From positions 30,206 to 94,205 of the forward strand of contig VMTC01000063.1 in assembly GCA_013791765.1 (NCBI GenBank): a DNA stretch of 64,000 nucleotides, written 5' to 3'. The stretch is from Rhodoferax sp. (GTDB lineage Bacteria > Pseudomonadota > Gammaproteobacteria > Burkholderiales > Burkholderiaceae_C). This document shows positions 59,405-64,000 of the stretch, piece after piece; the first letter of the stretch is position 1; each line of letters begins with the position of its first letter. The position numbers and the translations under genes were made by a program. The notes under the pieces were generated by a model, which was not told the DNA's origin, searched no databases, and was given only the letters and a program-made list of their open reading frames with translations.

Positions 59405-59460
59405 TCAAATGGGCCTCTGGCCCACGTGGAATAAGCGCGATTAGCTATTTAAAATATAGC
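59405..59460 (-). repeat. Dispersed palindromic repeat, copy between convergent genes
   Basis: GGGCCTCTGGCCCACGTGGA then AATAAGCGCGATTAGCTATT; begins at the stop codon of the hydratase gene and ends four bases before the thioesterase stop. It may serve as a hairpin terminator here. Confidence 0.7.
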
Positions 59461-59464
59461 AACT

Positions 59465-59902
59465 TCAAATCAACTTTTTAGGCACTTCACGCGGCAGACC
59501 CGCTTCGTCAATCGCCACATAGGTGAGGGACGCCTCTGTCACTTTGGTGTATTCACCCTGCGAGCCATAGCGTTCGGCAAAGACCTCCACCTTGACTGTG
59601 ATCGAGGTGCGGCCGATGCGCGTGAGCTTGGAGAAAAACGACAGAATATCGCCCACCCGCACCGGGTGCTTGAAAACAAATTCATTCACCGCCACCGTGG
59701 CCATGCGTCCACCGGCATAGCGTGCCGGCACCACTGAGCCTGCCAAGTCGACGTGGGCCATAACCCAGCCACCAAATATGTCACCGTTCGCATTGCAGTC
59801 GCCGGGCATCGGGATGACCTTGAGCACCAGTTCCTGGTCGGTGGGCAAATGCACGCTGGGCGCGCGGCTCTTGGGAGTGCTTAAGCTTGGGGCGGTGGAC
59901 AT
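59465..59902 (-). CDS. Acyl-CoA thioesterase, YciA-like
   Basis: 145 residues from the ATG at 59902; a GTG two codons earlier is possible. Single hotdog with CNANGDIFGGWVMAHVDLAGS and FVFKHPVRVGDILSFFSKLTR, characteristic of YciA/Acot-type thioesterases. Hydrolyses acyl-CoAs. Downstream repeat separates it from the convergent hydratase gene. Confidence 0.9.
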   Translation of the reverse strand: MSTAPSLSTPKSRAPSVHLPTDQELVLKVIPMPGDCNANGDIFGGWVMAHVDLAGSVVPARYAGGRMATVAVNEFVFKHPVRVGDILSFFSKLTRIGRTSITVKVEVFAERYGSQGEYTKVTEASLTYVAIDEAGLPREVPKKLI

Positions 59903-59926
59903 GGGCACAATCGAGGGTTACAAAGT

Positions 59927-60043
59927 GTTGGGGACAGAGCTGGAGGACATCCGATGATAAGTTGAGGACAGAGCTGGTTCACTGCGTGTAACTGCGGTCT
60001 GTCCCGCAAAGCGATCGATTCGTAGCTGCGGACTGTCCCGCAA
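59927..60043. repeat. Two nested pairs of direct repeats
   Basis: GTTG(G/A)GGACAGAGCTGG at 59927 and 59961, and CTGCGG(T/A)CTGTCCCGCAA at 59992 and 60026. The GGACAG and CTGTCC cores are complementary between the two pairs, so they may form hairpins. They resemble small mobile REP-like elements upstream of the Atm1-type gene. Confidence 0.7.
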
Positions 60044-60067
60044 TGATATTTAGTGAGATTGTCACCC

Positions 60068-61882
60068 ATGAGCCGGCATTCATCCGCCTACCACGGCGCC
60101 CCTTCAACATCCACACCGGGCGAACCCCGCTCTGACTGGGCCACGCTCAAGCGACTGTTCCCCTATTTGTGGGAGTACAAGTGGCGCGTGATGGCCGCAT
60201 TGGCGTTCATGGTGGGAGCCAAGACCGCCAACGTGGGCGTGCCCTTGCTGCTCAAGCAACTGATCGACACCATGAACCCCAAGGGAGGCATTGACGCCAC
60301 CGCCTTGTTGGTGGTGCCGGCGGCCTTGCTGTTGGGTTACGGTTTGCTGCGCCTGTCCACCACCTTGTTTGCCGAACTGCGTGAGTTGGTGTTTGCCAAA
60401 GCCACCGAGGGTGCCTCGCGCACGATCTCGCTTCAGGTGTTTCGGCATCTGCACGCCTTGAGCCTGCGTTTTCATCTGGAGCGCCAGACTGGGGGCCTCA
60501 CGCGTGACATTGAGCGCGGCACGCGTGCGGTCAATTCGTTGATTTCGTATTCGCTCTACAGCATCATCCCCACCCTCATCGAAGTGACCATGGTACTGAC
60601 CTACCTGGCTGTCAAGTTCGACATCTGGTTTGCCCTGATCACCGTCATTGCGTTGGTGTTCTACATTGGCTTCACCGTGACCGTGACCGAGTGGCGCACC
60701 CAGTTTCGCAAGGTCATGAATGAGCTCGATTCCAAAGCCCACAGCCGGGCGATTGACTCGCTACTGAATTTCGAAACCGTCAAGTACTTCAACAATGAAG
60801 AGTTTGAGGCCAGGCGCTATGACGAAAACCTGAAGAACTACCGCCTGGCATCGCTCAAGAGCCAGCGCACTCTGAGCCTGCTCAACACCGGCCAGCAACT
60901 GATCATTGCCACCGGCCTGGTCGCCATGCTGTGGCGCGCAACCCAAGGCGTGGTGGCGGGCCACATGACGTTAGGCGACCTGGTGATGGTCAACGCCTTC
61001 ATGATCCAACTCTACATTCCGCTGGGTTTTCTGGGCGTGCTGTACCGCGAGATCAAGCAAAGCCTGACGGATCTGGACAAGATGTTCACCCTGATGGAGC
61101 GCGAGCGCGAAATCGCCGATGTGCCTGGCGCGCAGCCGCTCGCAGTGGATGGCGCCAGCGTCAGCTTCAAGCACGTCCACTTTGCCTATGATCCGGCGCG
61201 ACCGATCCTGCATGACATCAGCTTCGAGATTCCGGCGGGCAAGACCGTCGCGGTGGTCGGGCCATCGGGCTCGGGCAAGTCGACGCTGGCGCGCCTGCTG
61301 TTCAGGTTTTACGACGTGCAGCAGGGCCAGATCCTGATTGCCGGGCAGGACATCAAACAGGTCACCCAGGCCAGCGTGCGCCAGGCGATCGGCATCGTGC
61401 CGCAGGACACCGTGCTGTTCAACGACACGGTGGAATACAACATTGCCTACGGCCAACCCGGCGCCACCCGTGAACAAGTGATCGATGCGGCGCGCAGCGC
61501 CCACATCCACAACTTCATCAGCGCCACGCCCAAGGGCTACGACACCATGGTGGGCGAGCGGGGGCTCAAACTCTCGGGCGGTGAAAAGCAGCGCGTGGCG
61601 ATTGCCCGCACCTTGCTGAAAAACCCGCCCATTCTGATCTTCGACGAAGCCACTTCTGCGCTGGACTCCGCCAACGAACGCGCCATTCAGGCCGAACTGC
61701 AAAGCGTGGCGCAAAACAAGACCACGCTGGTGATTGCCCACCGCCTGTCCACCGTGGTGGACGCACATGAGATTCTGGTGATGGAAGCCGGACGCATTCT
61801 GGAACGCGGCACGCATGCGCAGTTGCTGGGTTCAGGAGGTCGCTATGCACAGATGTGGGCGTTGCAGCAGTCGTCTGAGTAG
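60068..61882 (+). CDS. Atm1-type ABC exporter (permease and ATPase)
   Basis: 604 residues from the ATG at 60068; an upstream in-frame ATG at 60053 gives five more. Six membrane segments in the first ~320 residues, [15 protein letters not shown] and [12 protein letters not shown] loops typical of the Atm1/HMT1 branch, then an ATPase with [22 protein letters not shown] and [12 protein letters not shown]. Bacterial Atm1-like proteins export glutathione-type metal conjugates or sulfur species; substrate not known here. A repeat copy begins two bases after the stop. Confidence 0.92.
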   Translation: MSRHSSAYHGAPSTSTPGEPRSDWATLKRLFPYLWEYKWRVMAALAFMVGAKTANVGVPLLLKQLIDTMNPKGGIDATALLVVPAALLLGYGLLRLSTTLFAELRELVFAKATEGASRTISLQVFRHLHALSLRFHLERQTGGLTRDIERGTRAVNSLISYSLYSIIPTLIEVTMVLTYLAVKFDIWFALITVIALVFYIGFTVTVTEWRTQFRKVMNELDSKAHSRAIDSLLNFETVKYFNNEEFEARRYDENLKNYRLASLKSQRTLSLLNTGQQLIIATGLVAMLWRATQGVVAGHMTLGDLVMVNAFMIQLYIPLGFLGVLYREIKQSLTDLDKMFTLMEREREIADVPGAQPLAVDGASVSFKHVHFAYDPARPILHDISFEIPAGKTVAVVGPSGSGKSTLARLLFRFYDVQQGQILIAGQDIKQVTQASVRQAIGIVPQDTVLFNDTVEYNIAYGQPGATREQVIDAARSAHIHNFISATPKGYDTMVGERGLKLSGGEKQRVAIARTLLKNPPILIFDEATSALDSANERAIQAELQSVAQNKTTLVIAHRLSTVVDAHEILVMEAGRILERGTHAQLLGSGGRYAQMWALQQSSE

Positions 61883-61883
61883 T

Positions 61884-61946
61884 TCTATATGCGGTTTTTG
61901 GCTGTAGCCCAGGCAGAATAAGCGCTAGTAGCTATTGAAATAATAG
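61884..61946 (-). repeat. Dispersed palindromic repeat downstream of the Atm1-type gene
   Basis: CTATATGCGGTTTTTGGCTG then AATAAGCGCTAGTAGCTATT. Reverse orientation, directly after the stop codon. The rest of the gap to 62181 has no recognised gene. Confidence 0.75.
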
Positions 61947-62181
61947 TGAATTGGGGCGCAGAGATGAACCGTTACTTCCATCCATTTGAGGGTGACGTTG
62001 GCATAAGGTATTGACCAGGCAGTGCCCATGCTGCTGAAGAATTGGCCGAGCGCGGGCTAAAGCTTGGTGGCAGTCATCAGAGAGATAGTAAAAAGATCGG
62101 CGTTTTGTCGCCTGCAATCAATGGTATCTTCCAGCGATTCGCTTAACTTTTTTGTCGATCTGAACAGATTGATAGCTCCAT

Positions 62182-63879
62182 ATGCCCAACAGCCACGGCA
62201 CGCTAATAAGTTCGGTGATGAAGATCGCGTTCTCAATCATCATGGTCATGCTGAGTTCGGGGAGCCTTGCCGGTGCATCTGAAACCCCCATTGCGTTCAC
62301 GCCTCAGGAAAAAGCATACATCGAGAAAGGCGGCGCGGTCAAGATGTGCGTTGACCCGGACTGGGCACCGTTCGAGCGCATCAACCCGCAGGGGCAGCAC
62401 GAGGGCATTGCCGCTGATCTGGTGCAACTGGTGGCGCAGCGTGTCGGACTGCGCATTGAACTCCACCCGGTCAAGGATTGGGACGAGAGTCTGGCGGCTT
62501 CAAAGGGCAAGCTTTGCCAAATGATGAGTTTTCTTAATCAGACACCAGCGCGTGATGGCTGGTTGATTTTCACCGACCCGGTGTTCTTTGACCCGAATGT
62601 CATCATTACCCGCGAGGAGCATGGGTTCGTCGCAAATGCCAAGGGGCTTCAGAATGAAAGTGTTGCCTTGCCGCGCGGCACCATGGTGGAAGAGCGTGTA
62701 CGGCGCGATTTTCCCAACTTAAGCGTCGTCCTGACGGCCAGCGAGCCCGAGGCCATGGTTCTGGTCTCTGAGCGCAAGGCTGACCTGACCATTCGCTCCC
62801 TGATCGTCGCAGCCAACGCCATCAAGAAAGAAGGGCTTTTCAATCTGAAAATTGCCGGCCAGATTCCCGAGTACACCAACCAGCTTCGGATCGGCGTTCT
62901 CAAGGACGAAGGCGTGCTTCGCTCTATTCTTGACAAAGGCGTGAAGACCATCACGCCCCAAGAGCGTGAAGCCATTTCAAACAAGCACGTGTCGATCAGC
63001 GTGCAGCAAGGGATCGATTGGATTCGCGTCTATTTTTTGCTCGCGTTGTTGGCAATAGCCACCCTGATCGTTCTTTACATACTGCGCAACAACCGGCGAC
63101 TGCAGCTTGCGCTGACAGCCAGCCAGGAGGCGCGCAGTGCTTTGCGCATTTCGGAGCAGCGTCACCGTTTGCTGGCCGATCATGCCTCAGATGTCATCTG
63201 GACCATGGATTTGAACGGGCGCTTCACTTACGTTAGTCCTTCTGTTGAGCGGCTGCGCGGCTACTCGGTCGCCGAGGTGATGCAGCAAACGCTTGATCAG
63301 ACGCTGACACCGGCTAGCGCGCAAATCGCGCAAGCGGGCCTGGGCCAGGCGATTCAGGCGGTTCACGCCAATCAGCCGGTCGTTGAATTCCGGGCCGAAC
63401 TGGAACAGCCGTGCAAACAGGGTGGCACCGTCTGGACTGAAGTCAGCGTCTCCGCGATCCACAATGATGTCGGCGAGTTCGTCAACCTGCTGGGTGTCAC
63501 GCGTGACATTTCCGAGCGAAAGCGCGCCGATCTGGAGCTGCGCATCGCCGCCATTGCCTTTGAGTCTCAAGACGGCATGGTCGTCACCGATGCTGACCAT
63601 GTCATTTTGCGTGTCAATGCAGCCTTCACGCAGATCACCGGTTACACCGCCCAAGAGGCGGTTGGCCAGACACCGCGCATGCTCAGATCTGACCGCCATG
63701 ATGAGAATTTCTATACAGGCATGTGGGAAGCGGTTACCCGCACGGGTGCATGGCATGGCGAAATCTGGCACCAGCGCAAAAACGACGAGGTCTACCCGGA
63801 GCAGCTCACGATTACCGCCATCAAGGGGCATGACGGCGAGATCACGCACTACATCGGCACCCCCGAGTTCCCCACTTAA
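62182..63879 (+). CDS. Periplasmic-sensor PAS protein, probably C-terminally truncated
   Basis: 565 residues; an ATG at 62218 (MKIAFSIIMVMLSSGSLAG) would start right at the signal peptide. The periplasmic half (to ~ residue 270) is an SBP_bac_3 fold: VKMCVDPDWAPFERINPQGQ and QLRIGVLKDEGVLRSILDKG. A membrane span at ~ 283-303 (VYFLLALLAIATLIVLYILR) leads to two PAS domains (YVSPSVERLRGYSVAEV; FTQITGYTAQEAVGQTPRML). In homologues the second PAS is followed by HYxGTxxDIT and a GGDEF or kinase domain; here HYIGT runs into PEFPT and stops. The output domain is missing, consistent with a truncation or recombination near 63862. Confidence 0.8.
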   Translation: MPNSHGTLISSVMKIAFSIIMVMLSSGSLAGASETPIAFTPQEKAYIEKGGAVKMCVDPDWAPFERINPQGQHEGIAADLVQLVAQRVGLRIELHPVKDWDESLAASKGKLCQMMSFLNQTPARDGWLIFTDPVFFDPNVIITREEHGFVANAKGLQNESVALPRGTMVEERVRRDFPNLSVVLTASEPEAMVLVSERKADLTIRSLIVAANAIKKEGLFNLKIAGQIPEYTNQLRIGVLKDEGVLRSILDKGVKTITPQEREAISNKHVSISVQQGIDWIRVYFLLALLAIATLIVLYILRNNRRLQLALTASQEARSALRISEQRHRLLADHASDVIWTMDLNGRFTYVSPSVERLRGYSVAEVMQQTLDQTLTPASAQIAQAGLGQAIQAVHANQPVVEFRAELEQPCKQGGTVWTEVSVSAIHNDVGEFVNLLGVTRDISERKRADLELRIAAIAFESQDGMVVTDADHVILRVNAAFTQITGYTAQEAVGQTPRMLRSDRHDENFYTGMWEAVTRTGAWHGEIWHQRKNDEVYPEQLTITAIKGHDGEITHYIGTPEFPT

Positions 63880-63925
63880 ATTTGTAACGTGTTGATCTAT
63901 ATAGGGGTGCGCTGCAAACGCGCCA

Positions 63926-64000
63926 CTACAAAAGGGTCAACTGGGCGGGAAGGGTGGGTTTCTTGATCGTCAGTGCTTGCAAAATCTGGGTGTGTTCGTG
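63926..64000 (-). CDS. Unidentified protein, partial at the right edge
   Basis: A leftward frame open to the window end codes 24 residues ending in TAG at 63926-63928 (HEHTQILQALTIKKPTLPAQ with four more residues). No family is recognised. Its position immediately after a truncated sensor gene makes the C-terminus of a transposase or other inserted gene possible. The 63880-63925 gap holds no detectable gene. Confidence 0.35.
   Translation of the reverse strand, partial: HEHTQILQALTIKKPTLPAQLTLL

Overview
The window looks like a chromosome segment of a GC-rich betaproteobacterium of the Comamonadaceae (Rhodoferax or Polaromonas-like). The evidence is the gene content (SlmA beside ArgB, an XrtA/PEP-CTERM exopolysaccharide locus, a betaproteobacterial H-NS with the C-terminal WSGRG motif, Liv-type transporters with an embedded acyl-CoA ligase) and a dispersed palindromic repeat of about 60 bp with the core AATAGCT..GCGCT that I associate with that family. 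No rRNA, tRNA, CRISPR array or complete insertion sequence was seen.

Region 1 (1-27000) is a surface-polysaccharide locus of the XrtA (exosortase A) type. A leftward operon (7501 to 2144) encodes a carrier protein, two exosortase-A-associated hydrolases, a DegT-type aminotransferase, a GNAT-type acyltransferase and a TPR protein. Divergently, a rightward set encodes an AMP-forming ligase, a PLP decarboxylase, the initiating sugar transferase (interrupted by an in-frame stop), and the PrsK/PrsR/PrsT regulatory and TPR lipoprotein genes. Next comes the most unusual unit: a sigma-54-type promoter followed by a Tat-exported protein with an SPGYW motif, a PqqD-like protein, an HprK-related kinase, a nucleotidyltransferase and a secreted trypsin-like protease. 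The region ends with leftward nucleotide-sugar genes (manC, an NDP-sugar pyrophosphorylase, galE, rmlD). The exosortase itself, flippase and polymerase are not in the window and may lie to the left.

Region 2 (27200-37700) mixes storage-lipid and housekeeping functions: a TPR-like protein, TetR regulator, patatin phospholipase, PHA-granule phasin, a two-domain alcohol-forming fatty acyl-CoA reductase, H-NS, argB, a QseBC-like two-component system and slmA.

Region 3 (37700-59900) is devoted to acyl-CoA metabolism: a FAH-family hydrolase, a TetR-acyl-CoA dehydrogenase-hydroxyacyl-CoA dehydrogenase/enoyl hydratase-thiolase set (beta-oxidation), several thioesterases and SDRs, a second TetR-SDR-dehydrogenase-thioesterase operon preceded by a 13-copy octamer tandem repeat, and a branched-chain-type ABC importer fused operonically to an acyl-CoA ligase. 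A BLUF blue-light sensor sits among them. Region 4 (60000-64000) holds an Atm1-type ABC exporter and a periplasmic-sensor PAS protein that stops where its output domain should begin, next to an unidentified partial reading frame at the right edge.

The dispersed repeat has six convincing copies. Two are inside genes and read through in frame (acyl-CoA ligase at 9035-9100, histidine kinase at 36236-36296), and a third supplies the sequence directly in front of a response-regulator start codon. All family names rest on recognising motifs by eye; no database search was run.
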